Source: Patiria pectinifera (taxonomy: Eukaryota > Echinodermata > Asteroidea > Valvatida > Asterinidae). Taken from it: 64,000 nucleotides of DNA. Each line of letters begins with the position of its first letter. Within the stretch, counting starts at the first letter, position 1. Position numbers and translations under genes: made by a program. The stretch lies in contig CM057130.1 in the NCBI GenBank assembly GCA_029964075.1, positions 5,456,001-5,520,000 of the forward strand. Direction: 5' to 3'. This document shows positions 22,596 through 33,650 of this stretch, one piece after another. A model generated the notes under the pieces. The model searched no databases and was not told where the DNA came from. It was given only the letters and a program-made list of their open reading frames with translations.

Positions 22596-23392
22596 CCAGT
22601 TCGCGTCGGAGGACGTGATAACTCACAGGCTGTTTTTATACACAAGCACGGCTGACGGGGTTAAGACATCAAGATTGCCTCAACTCGCCTCCGGGTGACG
22701 TCTAAACACGCTAATCCCTCGTGCCTTTTGTACACACACACAAAGTCCAGGAAGTCTGTGGAGGCGGACCGTGTGTTGATCTTGAAGTGGCCGTTGTGCA
22801 CGGCCTATTGTTCTACAATTTATGCTATAGTGCACACCCCGGAGTATTGAAACATATGAGGTTTCCGCAAAAACATATCGTACAAATACTGTTGAAGTGA
22901 CTCTTGGGAATCAGTTATTGTGGCGTTTGGCTGTATAACAGAAGTTGGCTGGAAAATTTTGCCTTTTCACAAAAATAATCCTGGCGAATAATTTTTTTGC
23001 TGTAAAAATTTCAATTTTCGCAAAAGGCACAATTTTTCAGCCAATTTCTGATATACAGCCAAACGCCACAAATACTGATTCCCAAGAGTCATTTCAACAG
23101 TATTTGTACGATATTTTTTTGCCGAAACTTTATATGAATTAATACTCCATGGTGTGCACTGTAGCGTAAACTGTAGAACAATATAGGCTGTGCACAGCGG
23201 CCAATTCAGTATCAACACACGGTCCGCCTCCACAGATTTTGTGTGCATGAACAAAAGTCACTAGGGATTAGTGTGTTTAGACGTAACCCAGGGAGGCGAG
23301 TCGAGGCAATCTTGACGTTTTTAACCTGTCAGACGTGCCTTTGTATGAAAAAAATAAAAGCGCATCTTACCACGTCCTCCGATGCGAACTGG
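22596..23392. mobile_element. Large foldback element (about 800 bp imperfect palindrome)
   Basis: The left arm starts CCAGTTCGCGTCGGAGGACG and the right arm ends CGTCCTCCGATGCGAACTGG. Arms of about 390 bases meet near 22990, so almost the whole element is a hairpin. Matching internal blocks include GGAGGCGGACCGTGTGTTGA against TCAACACACGGTCCGCCTCC. A third, partial copy of the arm is at about 23525-23680. Non-coding. Confidence 0.8.
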
Positions 23393-23891
23393 TTACAACA
23401 AAACTTCCATTGTTGACATCATGAAATTCGCTGCACTTTGGTTTTCTCATGTGAGCCGGTGTGATATGAAAGTCAGAATCCTATGACAATCGGACTCCTT
23501 TATTATTGGTTAAACCCTCTCACCTCTTAAGACGTCACCCGGAGGCGAGTCGAGGCAATCTTGACGTCTCAACCTGTCAGTGTGCCGTGCCTGTGTATAA
23601 AAACAGCCAATGTGTGTTATTACATCTTCTGACATGAACTGGGTAAAGCAATGGAGACCATCACAACGAAACTTCAAATGTTGACATCGTTAAATTTGCT
23701 TCACTTTTGCTTTCGCATGAAGTATGAACCGATGTCGTATGAAAATTTAAATCGTATGAAAATCTGACTCTACGATTGATTAAAGCTTCTCACGTGACCG
23801 GTCACTGTCTTAATTATCATCACTTAGGCAGAGTCCTAAATTCTCGTACTCTGGCCTTAAATCTCTTCTTTTATTCTGTTTCATGCTTCAG

Positions 23892-24131
23892 CCCCAACTT
23901 TCAAAGTCACGTGCCCCAGCAACAAAGTTGTAGCCGCAGATGCGTCGGGAGAAGCTGTGGTGACCTGGGATGCGATTACTGGTAATGAGGACTCGAGTGG
24001 CAGCCCAGCATTGGTCCAATGTGACCATGAGAGTGGAGATACCTTCAACGAAACAGAAACACTGGTGACATGCACGGCTACGGACGCTAACAGCGAACGC
24101 ACCAGCCAGTGCACCTTTAAAGTTATCGTTG
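23892..24131 (+). CDS. HYR exon 15 (intermediate type), 80 codons
   Basis: Acceptor cttcag ends at 23891 and donor GTACGT starts at 24132; 240 bases, phase 1-1. It opens PTFKVTCPSNKVVAAD, has VVTWDAITGNEDSSG, VQCDHESGDTF, LVTCTATDANS and ends CTFKVIVG. It combines the type A Trp strand with the type B ending and is closer to the general HYR consensus than exons 1-14. Confidence 0.86.
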
Positions 24132-25362
24132 GTACGTATGACATTATCATTGTGTCCTTTGCTACCTGAAAAAAATGCGATTTTATATGATCAGTTAACT
24201 GTAAGGTGATGGGTTATACAGAGTTAAGATTATTTCAATCTTAAAATGCTCATTTAAAGAAGGTATTATTGTCATTGTCATGCTTTTCAAATATCAAAAA
24301 AAAGTCTCTCATAAGTTTTTTTTTTTTTTAAAGGAATTTGTTTGTTTTTGAATGTAATTGTTATTTTCCGAAAACTCCGGTTTTAATCGCATGACGTCAA
24401 CAAAGGCCGCATGTGCAGTTTCTTTCATTGAATTCTTGATCTGAAACAGTCGAAGGATGAGTTTTTAGCCGTCCTTGTTGTGTAAATGTACACATTTTGT
24501 GCAACGTTTATACTTGTTACTAAACTGACCTAATAGCCCAACCCTTCAAAACCTTCCTATCGGGATGGTCTTAGCTTGTATTGACTTACCCTGGTAAAAA
24601 TCAAAGTATGAAACAGTGACTGGTATGGTATGATTTACGTATTCACATTGTGGCGCAAAGGTAAAATTGCAGGACAATATACAATATTAAAAACATGAGC
24701 ATCATGGTAAACATAATTTAAACAAATATATTTCGAGAAAAACCCATATAAGTTGGTTAAGAAACAAACAAAAAATGAAATTAGTACATAGCACATACAT
24801 AAAGATTTGCCTGCCTCAGTATTTAAAAAAGTATATTAAAAAAAAAGCTGCTCACAGACAATACTTGCAAGCTGTTAAATAGTTAAATAGGCGAACCTCA
24901 AACATTGACTCCTATCAACTAGAGACCCAATCCCGCAAATCTAAAAAGGTCAAATTGCATAAGGGAAAAAACAAAACCCCAAAAAACTGGTAAACTGGTA
25001 TAACACCGCACTTTAAATGATACGCACTCACTCTGCTCATTTGACTGATATAACTCATCGTAACTTACGATGCATCATAGCGCTGGGATGCGTCGCATTC
25101 CTACTTTGCATCGCAGCTGCGACGCGTCATGCAATTCATTTCACAACACGCTGTGTGTCCCATCCGCGGAGCTCCGAAAAGACGCCGCCCTCCTTTGTTG
25201 GCGCACCAAGCCCATAGAGATCAGTGTCCGTGAGCAGTGCTTTCCAGAAGCCCTCCCTGTGGTCTCCCCTGACTTTCTCTTTGCAACCGTTGAGAAGCTT
25301 CTTGTTCGCAGAGCTCACTTTGCCCCTTATTTTCACCAGAAAGTTGTGTTTGTTCTTTATAG
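24132..25362 (+). other. Intron 15
   Basis: AT-rich to about 25020, then a GC-richer stretch with a CGTAACTTACG palindrome. No element or exon recognised. Confidence 0.45.
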
Positions 25363-25614
25363 ATTCTGTAGCACCCGTAATCCTGTGCCCAACTCCAGTA
25401 GATGCTCCTGCAGCTGGTGGCTCTAATAAGGCTACTGTTGTGTGGACCGACCCAACCGTGGGTTACGATGATGGCGACCAGACCAGACCTGTCAGCGTCG
25501 CGTGCATACCCACATCAGGATCCTCTTTTGTGTACGGGAAGACGACCGTTTACTGCTCGGCCATTGATTTTGTTGGCAATGTTGGAGAGTGCTCATTTGA
25601 TGTCACCGTCACAG
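25363..25614 (+). CDS. HYR exon 16 (canonical type, last repeat), 84 codons
   Basis: Acceptor tttatag ends at 25362 and donor GTTTGT starts at 25615; 252 bases, phase 1-1. The start D-S-V-A-P-V-I-L-C-P, then VVWTDPTVGYDDGD, VACIPTSGSSFVYG, TTVYCSAIDFVGNVGECSF and VTVTG form the textbook HYR pattern, including the A-x-D-x-x-G-N box missing from the other repeats. This membrane-proximal repeat probably keeps the ancestral sequence. Confidence 0.9.
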
Positions 25615-26974
25615 GTTTGTCCTTGTATGCATGTATCAAACACACACAAAAAAGATCGCACATATGTGACAACGCCAGCACAAAACCAGTCACTTGAACC
25701 AGCTTTTGAAAACTGGGATGTTGGGTTCACTTGGGAAGGACATTGAATAATCTTTCCAGTGGTGTATAGAGTATGGGAATCGGACCACATCTGATCAGGA
25801 GCGGATCCAGGAATTTTTGCAGGTTTTTTTTTTTCACCAGCAAATTGGTGCTGAAATATAAAAAGTTTTTTTCTACTGACACTTGGCCTTCCCAAAATCA
25901 ATAGAAGTGTGGGGGGGGGGGTGCATGGGGGTGGGGGAGGCGGGTATCGTATTATACTTTCAATGGTGGCGCTGTTCGAATCTGACGATCATGACCACTG
26001 TATTACAGAACTGTGTACATTTGTAAACCCCCAGTACCCCAGATGGCTCCGTCCGAATGTTGTGAACCGGCGGACATTATGACAAGTAAAGTTGTCATAA
26101 TTTTTTGTGGGTGTCATAGCAGGGGGTGGGGGTTCACATTAATTTTAATATTTATCTATGAACAAAAAATTGAAGTCAGAGTTTTTTGGGTTTTTTTTAT
26201 CCCCCCCCCCTTTGGAACTGTGCCTGCTCATGGAGTTTAGTTCCCAATTCACATCAATATTCTATGTTTTTATAGGCTGACAGTGTTTGAGACACGGCCA
26301 TGTGACTTCCAACTGGTTTTGTGCTCGAGGGTCACACATGGGCAGTTATGGAAAAACCATTTTTTGTAGACCTTCACTGCCATACTTTTGTTCTACTTTG
26401 TTTCGCTTGTGATCTCAAAGCCCATAGCGATTTCCCTTCCAGGGTCCCATTGCCCCTATTATTGCTTCTTGTTCCTAGTATCACATAAGGCCGTATGAAC
26501 GCATACAACAGCACACATGAAAATGTCAATAGATGGATCTTAAAGAATTTCTTATTTTTGAGACAATTTTTGTAGCAAACATCCAAAAAGTTTGCATTTC
26601 TATTGGTGTGTTTCTGTGGCTTTTTGTTATTTACGGTTTGATTTGAACTTGATTTTTTTCCCCCATGCATAACTCAATCTACCTTTCAATTCAATTCAAT
26701 TCAATTCAATTTATTATTAACCATCATGATTAAAAACATGAAAATCAACAATGAAAATCTTTCTTCTGAACGTCAGGATCAAATTCATAAAACACTGCGT
26801 GGAGAGAAACTTTTCATTTATGTTCCTTATAAAAGTGCCTCACTTGTTCATGTCTGTAGCTGTTTGAGTCCTTCACAAGTCCATCAGTTTGAAGTCACAC
26901 GCTTTTCAAATGAACTCCTTTGTAATTGTTCATCCCCTGTTTCTTGTGACTCGACTTGAGAACGGACATGTGAC
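25615..26974 (+). other. Intron 16, first part
   Basis: G-tracts occur at 25905-25940 and a C-tract at 26200. A (TTCAA)n-like run at 26688-26712 looks like the tail of a retroposon, but no head is recognised. Confidence 0.45.
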
Positions 26975-27706
26975 TAGGGGTGTGCATTTACGGGTAGGAC
27001 AGGAACCGGCGGGTACCCGGGAACCGGTTACAGAAACACAACCCCAAAATTCAAATCTCGGCAGTTGCTGTCCAGATTGTTCTATGCATAGCATATGTGA
27101 CCGGCTCCACAAAAAAGGGTATTAAGTCGCGCTGTGCATTATTGTGTAATGGCCCGCTCAACATTGAAAGGGTGAAAATTGTGTCAAAATGAGATTTTCA
27201 TTTTTTATCGTGAATGACATCTTTAATACGTAAAGTTTAAGGTTTCATTCACAGAAATGTTGATTTTGATGAATATAGAGGAAAAATGATTACTTTGTGT
27301 GCATCATTCTGTTGAAGAACCAGATCTTTAAAAGCCTGTTTTCTCAGTTGTGTAATATGAACTCCAAGGAAGTTATTAAAATGTAACTACATGTACATCA
27401 TATCTCCAGAACGGGTGGGGCTATGGAGCTCTATTATATACCAAAGGAAAGCTTAAATTGTGGGCTTTCCAGCCATGTATATAACTCAGTTTCACTTTTT
27501 TGTGACATGATACCCTTTTTTGTGGAGCCGGTCACATATGGCTTTCATTTGGAAAATTCCCCGCAAATGACATTCAAAACCTTTCTCTTTCATTGTCTGA
27601 GAAGTTGCTAATTACTTTGTAAAGTTGGTGGCGTGTACCCAATCCCATGATTTGCTGACATTAACAGTCGCGTAGTCGGGTACCCGGTTCCAGTGCACAG
27701 CCCTTA
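26975..27706. mobile_element. hAT-like element with a nested foldback
   Basis: The left end TAGGGGTGTGCA matches the right end TGCACAGCCCTT in inverse. Flanks CATGTGAC and ACTGTGAC are an imperfect 8-bp duplication. Inside, GTGACCGGCTCCAC (27098) and GTGGAGCCGGTCAC (about 27522-27535) mark a second inverted-repeat element inserted with an ATAT flank. A relative with an exact duplication is at 35646-35982. Confidence 0.65.
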
Positions 27707-27805
27707 CTGTGACTGACTTTGGCAGGGCTTGTGGTCAACCCTCTTCAATATTTGTAGACCTCGCATTGCCAAATGGTATTATTAAGTCATTTCAAAGTGT
27801 AGTAA

Positions 27806-28133
27806 ATAATGAAAGGTTTGCGGAAGCACCGTGTGCAAATAATTTCTCAACTAAGAGAATGGTTCTGAAAAGAACCAGAATTATAAACTCGACGTTCCGG
27901 TCAGTATGCTCTGACCGTCTTCAGGAGAGACCCATTTAGGAGAACCCAACTAGGAGAACCATTCTCTTAGTTGAGAAATTATTCGCACATGGTGTTTCCG
28001 CAATCCTTTCATTATTTATACCTCTGGTTCTTTTCAGAACCATTCTCTTAGTTGAGAAACTATTCGCACATGGTGTTTCCGCAAACCTTTCATTATTTTA
28101 TATCTCCACCATGCAAAGCCTCAAATCTTACTG
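27806..28133. mobile_element. Penelope-like foldback retroelement, copy 1, 12-bp target duplication
   Basis: AAAGTGTAGTAA is duplicated exactly at 27794-27805 and 28134-28145. The element has internal inverted blocks (AACTAAGAGAATGGTTCT and its complement, twice) and ends ACCATGCAAAGCCTCAAATC, an end shared with the element at 57130-57573. Long duplications point to target-primed reverse transcription. On the minus strand a CCTGAAGACGG...CCGGAAC block resembles a mutated hammerhead-type core. No protein is encoded. Confidence 0.7.
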
Positions 28134-28196
28134 AAAGTGTAGTAACTCTTTCAGAGAATGAGATGCAATGATTCTCTTTACATTTGGGAATTGCAG

Positions 28197-28319
28197 GTGC
28201 AGCTTGTGACCCAGTGTGCGCGGGTGAATCTGACTGTATGTTAGATGATGTTGGCGCCGCCAGCTGCGTCTGTCGAGACGGTTACAGCTCAGCCTCCAAT
28301 GACGGTGTGGGTTGTGCAA
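28197..28319 (+). CDS. EGF-like domain exon 17, 41 codons
   Basis: Acceptor ttgcag ends at 28196 and donor GTTAGT starts at 28320; 123 bases, phase 1-1. It encodes A-C-D-P-V-C-A-G-E-S-D-C ... S-C-V-C-R-D-G-Y ... G-C, the six-cysteine EGF pattern with C4-x-C5. No calcium-binding D-x-[DN]-E start is present. It joins exon 16 through a Gly codon split across the intron. Confidence 0.87.
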
Positions 28320-28513
28320 GTTAGTACCACTCATTTATATTGTGCCCCTACAATTCTCCACAGCAGCACAGATTTACACACAATTTAGGAGTCATCTCAG
28401 TGAATATGTGCGATAATTGAGAAAAAGTTTACCCGCAGTCTGCCCATGAGTATTTGTTTGCAGGGTTCGTTGTCAGTTTGTAAATAATGGTGATAACTTC
28501 CTTAAACGAAATA

Positions 28514-29003
28514 CAGGGTGAGTAAAAAAAACCACCAAAACCCAAATGTCGGGACCATTGTTTTTGTGAAGTTCTGCAAGTAGCACTTTCAAATTCTAGG
28601 ATATAAAAGTCCAATTCATAAGCTTTCTTTTAGTACAAGAATCATTCAGATCACTCATGTACTTTTGGAAGTTACGGAATTTTAAATACAACCACCGTTT
28701 TAAGGTTCTGTCCACGGATCACAAAAAAAGGTGTGCGTTCGTTCAGCAAAACGGAAACAATTCATACACATCCCCGTGTGATTGTTGAAAGAACACTCAG
28801 CTTTTTGTGATCTGTGGACACAACTTTAAAACGGTGGTTGTGTTTAAACTTCCGTTACTTAAAAAGTACATGAGTGATTTGAATGATTCTTGTACTAAAA
28901 GCAAGCTTATAAATTGGGCTTTCATATCCTAGATTTTGAAGGTGCCACATGCAGAACTTCACTAAAACAGTGGGGGTTTTTGGGGTTTTTTTTACTCACC
29001 CTT
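28514..29003. mobile_element. Tc1/mariner-like foldback MITE, CAGGGTGAGTAAAAA ends (copy 1)
   Basis: The left end TA-CAGGGTGAGTAAAAA is mirrored by TTTTTTTACTCACCC. The arms fold over most of the length (for example TTAAAACGGTGGTTGTGTTT against its near-complement at 28680). The right tip is mutated. Further copies are at about 32745-33385 and 48611-49307. The sequences flanking this copy, about 28405-28512 and 29005-29180, also resemble each other in part. Confidence 0.7.
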
Positions 29004-29009
29004 TTTGTG

Positions 29010-30050
29010 CGATAGTTGAGGAAAGCTTTGCCCACAGTCTACCCATTGTAATGGGTGTTTGTTGCAGGATTCTGAAAAAGAAATTTTGCGAAATCTTCCC
29101 GCAAGAAAGTTGTCAGTTTTTAAATAATGGTGATAACTTCCTGAACGGAATATCTTCTGGCAGTTGTTCAGAATCCTGCTAGGAATACCCATTACAATTG
29201 GCCAATTCGGGCGATCCACAATGCAGTGGGCCACCAAGAGTTTGCCACGGAGAGTCCATTTTTCAAGTTTGCGGTCGACAAAACATGGCCCATTTGAATG
29301 CGTGTCAGTAGACAACTTGATCTAATATGTTATGGATTAGAGCACAGCATTCTGCCGCCTTACAAAAAAACACCATATTGATAAGAAGAAAAGAAAAGGG
29401 CAAACAGATCCTCGAATCATACGCTTAAGAAACTACTGACCGGAAAAATAACAATTCCAAATGTCCCGCGCTGCGAACTGGTCGACCATCTCCCACAATG
29501 CACTGGGAAAAATGAACTCTCCATGGCAAACTCTTGGTGGCGCACTGCATTGTGAATCGTCCGAATTGCAGACAAACTTAATCTGGGGATGACTCCGTAT
29601 AGTTAAAGAAAAACATAACCAGTACTACAAATGCCAAACAATTAAGTTGGTGCTTGCTTCGTTTCACTCCATGTAGATGTGAAACGGAAGTTGACGTTAA
29701 CAATTTCAGTTACGTCAACCTAACTAATTCACTTAGTCACAAAACTGTGCATTTGATATTGTACGAAACACGAAACAAAAGTGAACCTCCAAAAAAAAAA
29801 TTCTTCGCAGTAATTCGAAATGTCCATTTTAACATGAAGACATGTAACTGTTACACAAAGCTTCATATATTTCCAAAATAAAAACAAAAACAGCTGAGTT
29901 CTGGGCATCAGGACTTCAGCTCTATGCATTGCATGAAAAAAATCCTTCGAAACCTTCGATTCTTACATTGTAAAATGTAAAAGAAAAGGTTGCTGAAAAC
30001 AAAAGTGGGGAATGTAATTCTATAGTGTAACTTGCCGAACAAAATTAGAC
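29010..30050 (+). other. Intron 17, later part
   Basis: Contains an inverted pair around GCCACCAAGAGTTTGCCA (about 29230) and TGGCAAACTCTTGGTGGC (about 29524), with GGACGATTC-like ends near 29200 and 29570, probably a further MITE of about 370 bp. Nothing coding is seen. Confidence 0.45.
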
Positions 30051-30051
30051 G

Positions 30052-30220
30052 CCATTTTTGTGTGGTGGTGCCACGCCTGCGTGCATGCTGCACGGGTTCT
30101 TAGAGATGAGGTGCGCATGCATTTTGGTAACACTATGGGTCGAAGGAGCCCGGAGTATGTGCGTACTACCGGTACCTGAAGGTGACTGGCGTGGGCCTGG
30201 TGCAACCGCAGAAAATGGCT
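30052..30220. mobile_element. Small MITE, GCCATTTT...GTGGTG ends (copy 1)
   Basis: The left end GCCATTTTTGTGTGGTGGTG is mirrored by GGTGCAACCGCAGAAAATGGC. It contains a conserved block GGTCGAAGGAGCCCGGAGT. A second copy lies in the predicted 3' untranslated exon at 45040-45194. Confidence 0.65.
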
Positions 30221-30251
30221 GTTGCCGGATTAGTCCATGCCCAACCGTTGA

Positions 30252-30499
30252 TAGGTACTAACCACAAGTGTTGATGATTTTATAGGTACTAACCCCAACT
30301 GTTGATGATTTTATAGGTACTAAGCCCAAGTGTTGATGATTTTATAGGTACTAAGCCCAAGTGTTGATGATTTTATAGGTACTAACCCCAAGTGTTGATG
30401 ATTTTATAGGTACTAACCCCAACTGTTGATGATTTTATAGGTACTAACCCCAAGTGTTGATGATTTTATAGGTACTAAGTCCAAGTGTTGATGATTTTA
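30252..30499. repeat. 31-bp minisatellite, eight units
   Basis: The unit TAGGTACTAACCCCAAGTG + TTGATGATTTTA repeats every 31 bases from 30252, with G/C changes at two positions. Each unit holds TACTAAC or TACTAAG and ends TTTTATAG. It lies about 280 bases upstream of EGF exon 18. Confidence 0.9.
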
Positions 30500-30780
30500 T
30501 CGGAGTAGAATTGACAACATTTTGCCCAAATGTATAGGCTATTTTGACTAAAGTTGGGCAAGTAATAGATCATCATTTCCTCATTTTTCAACGTGAATAT
30601 CTGTATAAAACGTATCAGAGGCTTAGGGTTTTTTAGCGTTCTTTATATTATTTTACTCTCCAGGGCCCTTAGAGAAATCAATTCACTGAAAACTGATTGG
30701 GCTATTATTAACTTAGTGAAATACTATAAACGAAATCAATGAAAAATGTTATTATTATTTTTTTTTTCATCCTTGAAAAG

Positions 30781-30906
30781 ATGTGAATGAGTGTGAAGCT
30801 GCAACCCCTCCATGCCACGAAAACGCTGACTGCACAGACATGACCCCGGGTTTTACCTGTGCTTGCAAAGAAGATTACTACGGCGATGGGATTTTCAGTT
30901 GCAGTC
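30781..30906 (+). CDS. Calcium-binding EGF domain exon 18, 42 codons
   Basis: The acceptor gaaaag ends at 30780 and GTAAGT starts at 30907; 126 bases, phase 1-1. The joined start N-V-N-E-C fits the Ca-binding [DN]-x-[DN]-[EQ]-C motif. Six cysteines follow: P-P-C-H-E-N-A-D-C-T-D-M-T-P-G-F-T-C-A-C and G-I-F-S-C. C-T-D-(x4)-F-T-C-A-C matches the Asp/Asn beta-hydroxylation consensus. It probably makes a rigid Ca-dependent joint between the HYR stalk and the SEA region. Confidence 0.9.
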
Positions 30907-31000
30907 GTAAGTTAACTGACCTAAACAATGAAACTCCTGTGAGACATTGGTGTCCAAAAATGTAGTGTTTTGCACTTACCTATTTATGTTGTTTTAATAA

Positions 31001-31165
31001 GGGAATAAATGTGTGCTGCGGAGGTTTTTATCACTCTGTTTAAGACCACTTAGAGTCTGGGTGCTGATAATTACCCGAGCCGGAGGCGAGGGTAATTATC
31101 AGCACCCAGACTCTAAGTGGTCTTAAACAGAGTGATAAATACCGACCGAGCACACATTTATTCCC
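31001..31165. mobile_element. Near-perfect hairpin element, GGGAATAAATGTGTGC ends (copy 1)
   Basis: GGGAATAAATGTGTGC at the left is mirrored by GCACACATTTATTCCC, and the arms remain complementary through AGACCACTTAGAGTCTGGGT almost to the centre near 31083. A damaged relative occupies 31640-31735 and better copies lie at 33803-33905 and 34057-34223. Confidence 0.75.
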
Positions 31166-31959
31166 ATTCATAAATACCTTTTCGGTAAAAAAAGATCAAA
31201 CAATTCGTTCAAAAAATCCTGATTTTGTTCAGCAAGTTCACTTCATGCTTTTTGAAACATCCCTCTAGAAAAATAATGGAATATTCAGCTGGCGAGTAAG
31301 ATGTAAACAACCCTTTTATGGAGATTGACGCGCGCGTAGCATGTTCTGCGCGACATGGACGCGATGTCGCGCAGAACGCACCTGGGGCGTTGCGTTTTGA
31401 ATTTAAAACTATAAAATTTTGACTCGCTGGTAGTGTTGCGCATGCCTACGTGAGGACTGTGAACGTTCAACCAATAAAATGGTAAGAGGCACTGGATTTT
31501 TAGGAGTCCACATTTTATGTGACACTGGAAAAGTGTTTAAGACCAGCTAGCCATGTCTTTATCATCCGTTTAATACCGGCCACGTGACGGGCTCTCAACC
31601 AATAGGAATGGCTAAACTGTCTGAGGTATTTATGAATGAGGGATAAATGTGTGCTTGGGAGGTGTTAAACACTATGTTTAAGACTGGTTGGAGTCTGGAT
31701 GGCTGATAATTACCCGAGCCATAAATACCCTTTTCGGTAAAAAAAAAATACACAAGTTTTTGGTCCAAAAGTCAAAACAAGTCAAAAATTGATAGTTTCC
31801 AACGATCTTGTTCAGCAATTTTACTCCATATTTTTCAAAACTCCCTCTAGCTACATAATAGAGTGTTCAGCTCGCGAGTAAGACGTATACAACTCCTTTT
31901 ACAGAGATTGGGGCGCGCGTCATGCATAGCGCGATGACACGCAGATGCAGCTGTGGCGA

Positions 31960-32232
31960 GTGTGGCCCATCAGGCCGGCGTTTATCTCCGGTTTCAGTAG
32001 CATGAAACTACTGAGAATATTGCTACTCCAACTGGACAGAATGCTAGTCCATCACAGTTCAAAAGGGTACCGCCCTGCTCATGTCGGTACCCTTTTGTAC
32101 TCTTGGGTGGAGAGAGGCAAGTGAGGACGAAGTGGCTTGCCCAAGGACACAGCATATGGCCAGCAGCTGGATTCGAACCCCTGACCCTCTGATCATGAGT
32201 CACGAACCCTAACCACTAGGCCACACTCCCCC
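31960..32232 (-). repeat. tRNA-derived SINE (minus strand)
   Basis: On the minus strand the head reads GTGGCCTAGTGGTTAGGG (A box) and GGGGTTCGAATCC (B box), spaced like a tRNA. It is followed by GTCCTTGGGCAAGCCACTT and a conserved tRNA-unrelated body with TGGGTGGAGAGAGG and ATGCTAGTCCATCACAG. This layout matches the widespread metazoan SINEs with a conserved central domain. It is not a functional tRNA: the anticodon arm does not fold properly. Confidence 0.8.
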
Positions 32233-32526
32233 AATAGTTCAATCAAACAAAGCCTATTTTAATTATGATTCTTGTCTGCATCCCTGTCTGGTAAAAACTT
32301 TGCACTTGCTCAATCAGATTTTGTTCACAGTTCATATGTAAGAGCAAAACTTTTAGTGAAGGACATTGGAAATCCTGCATTCACCTCGTCCGACTTCAAG
32401 TTCCTCAAGACTTAACTCCGAGGCTAATTGATCATGTTAGACAAAAAATGGACTGATTTTTAAAATTCAGAGATAACTTATTTGCTGCTGGCTTATTTAT
32501 TGGATGGATTGTTATTTGTTTTCCAG

Positions 32527-32562
32527 AGTACCAAGATGAGTATCCAGACATTGCCGTGCCAG
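32527..32562 (+). CDS. Linker microexon 19, 12 codons
   Basis: Acceptor tttccag ends at 32526 and GTAGGT starts at 32563; 36 bases, phase 1-1. It encodes Q-Y-Q-D-E-Y-P-D-I-A-V-P and joins exon 18 (split Gln codon) to exon 20 (split Val codon) with the right phase. It gives a short acidic spacer between the second EGF and the SEA domain. Support is phase, splice sites and position only. It could be skipped without changing the frame. Confidence 0.65.
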
Positions 32563-32744
32563 GTAGGTGATTCATCAAATATTTTTGAACCTGAGAAAAT
32601 GATTGGATCTAACAGAATGCAGTGTTACAAACTACCCAGTGGTGTGTTTATTTTTGTGCAAACTGGACTGAACCAAGATGCTATTATAGCACAAGTCGGG
32701 CGTCATTGGCAATGCGTTCCAATGTCACTCTCAGTGGTCTCCCC

Positions 32745-33385
32745 CAACGCTCCCTTTGTAACCCAAACCCCGAAAATTATATTTCATATTTCAAAAAAAA
32801 TATGTAGCACCAAACATAATAATGACTGGAAAGCCAATTTCATAAGCTACATTTAGATGAAAAAAAAACACTGAAATTGCTCAATCCATTCAGACAATGT
32901 CACCATTTAAACACAATGACCCTAAAACCTCTTTCGTCCAAAGATGTGATTCTAAGAATCGTCGTCACAATTGTCTTCAAACATCACCCAAAGACAAAAC
33001 CTCAGTTTAAAAGTTAAACATATTCAACAAAGTCCTTTTGAAGGCCCGTCTTTTAGAAAAAAAAGTGGATGTTATAAACCATATTGTTTGCCTAACCAGG
33101 GTTGTAATTAAAGATATTGTGTACTGCAGTTGTTTACAGTTTTGAAACAAATATTCTGTGTCAATTCCTTTGTTATTCCAAACGGTCGGAAAACACAATA
33201 AACTGCGTTTTTTGGACAAAACAGGTTCAAGGGTCATTGCGTTTAAATGGTGATATTCCTTGAAAGGATTGAGCAATTTTAGTAATTTTTCATTCCAGTC
33301 AATATTATGTTTGGTGCTACAATTTGTTTTTTAAAATATGAAATATATTTTTGGGGGTTAGGTTCCGCTTTTTTTACTCACCCTG
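32745..33385. mobile_element. Tc1/mariner-like foldback MITE (copy 2)
   Basis: The right end TTTTTTTACTCACCCTG-TA matches copy 1. The left arm (GTAGCACCAAACATAATAATG near 32808) pairs with CAATATTATGTTTGGTGCTA near 33300. The left tip is lost. It fills most of the intron between the microexon and the first SEA exon. Confidence 0.65.
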
Positions 33386-33453
33386 TAGCACATAAAAGCT
33401 TTAGTCTATCATTAAGTGATGGCTTTTGTGGCTATTCTGTTTTTGTCGCACAG

Positions 33454-33578
33454 TGGATAAGGTATTCCAGGTGGAGTTATCCATTGCTGACGCTTCAGCA
33501 ACAGGTGCGAACTGTGACCCCGTCGTGGACAAAGAATCAGAAGAGTGTGTCGCACTTGTCAATACTTTCAAGTTGTTT
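33454..33578 (+). CDS. SEA domain exon 20 (first part)
   Basis: Acceptor cgcacag ends at 33453 and GTAAGT starts at 33579; 125 bases, phase 1 in, phase 0 out. It encodes V-D-K-V-F-Q-V-E-L-S-I-A-D-A-S, then a Cys-containing loop and C-V-A-L-V-N-T-F-K-L-F. The F-x-V-x-L-x-I first strand and the helix leading to the F-x-x-L position fit the start of a SEA fold. Confidence 0.83.
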
Positions 33579-33650
33579 GTAAGTTATAATTCACTGAACA
33601 TTGTACAATTGCTGTCTGCTGTGATGTAGTCCAATGCATGGTGTACGTCC

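Noticed and set aside
32160-32232. tRNA gene on the minus strand
   Set aside because: A and B boxes are present but the cloverleaf is poor and a SINE body follows.
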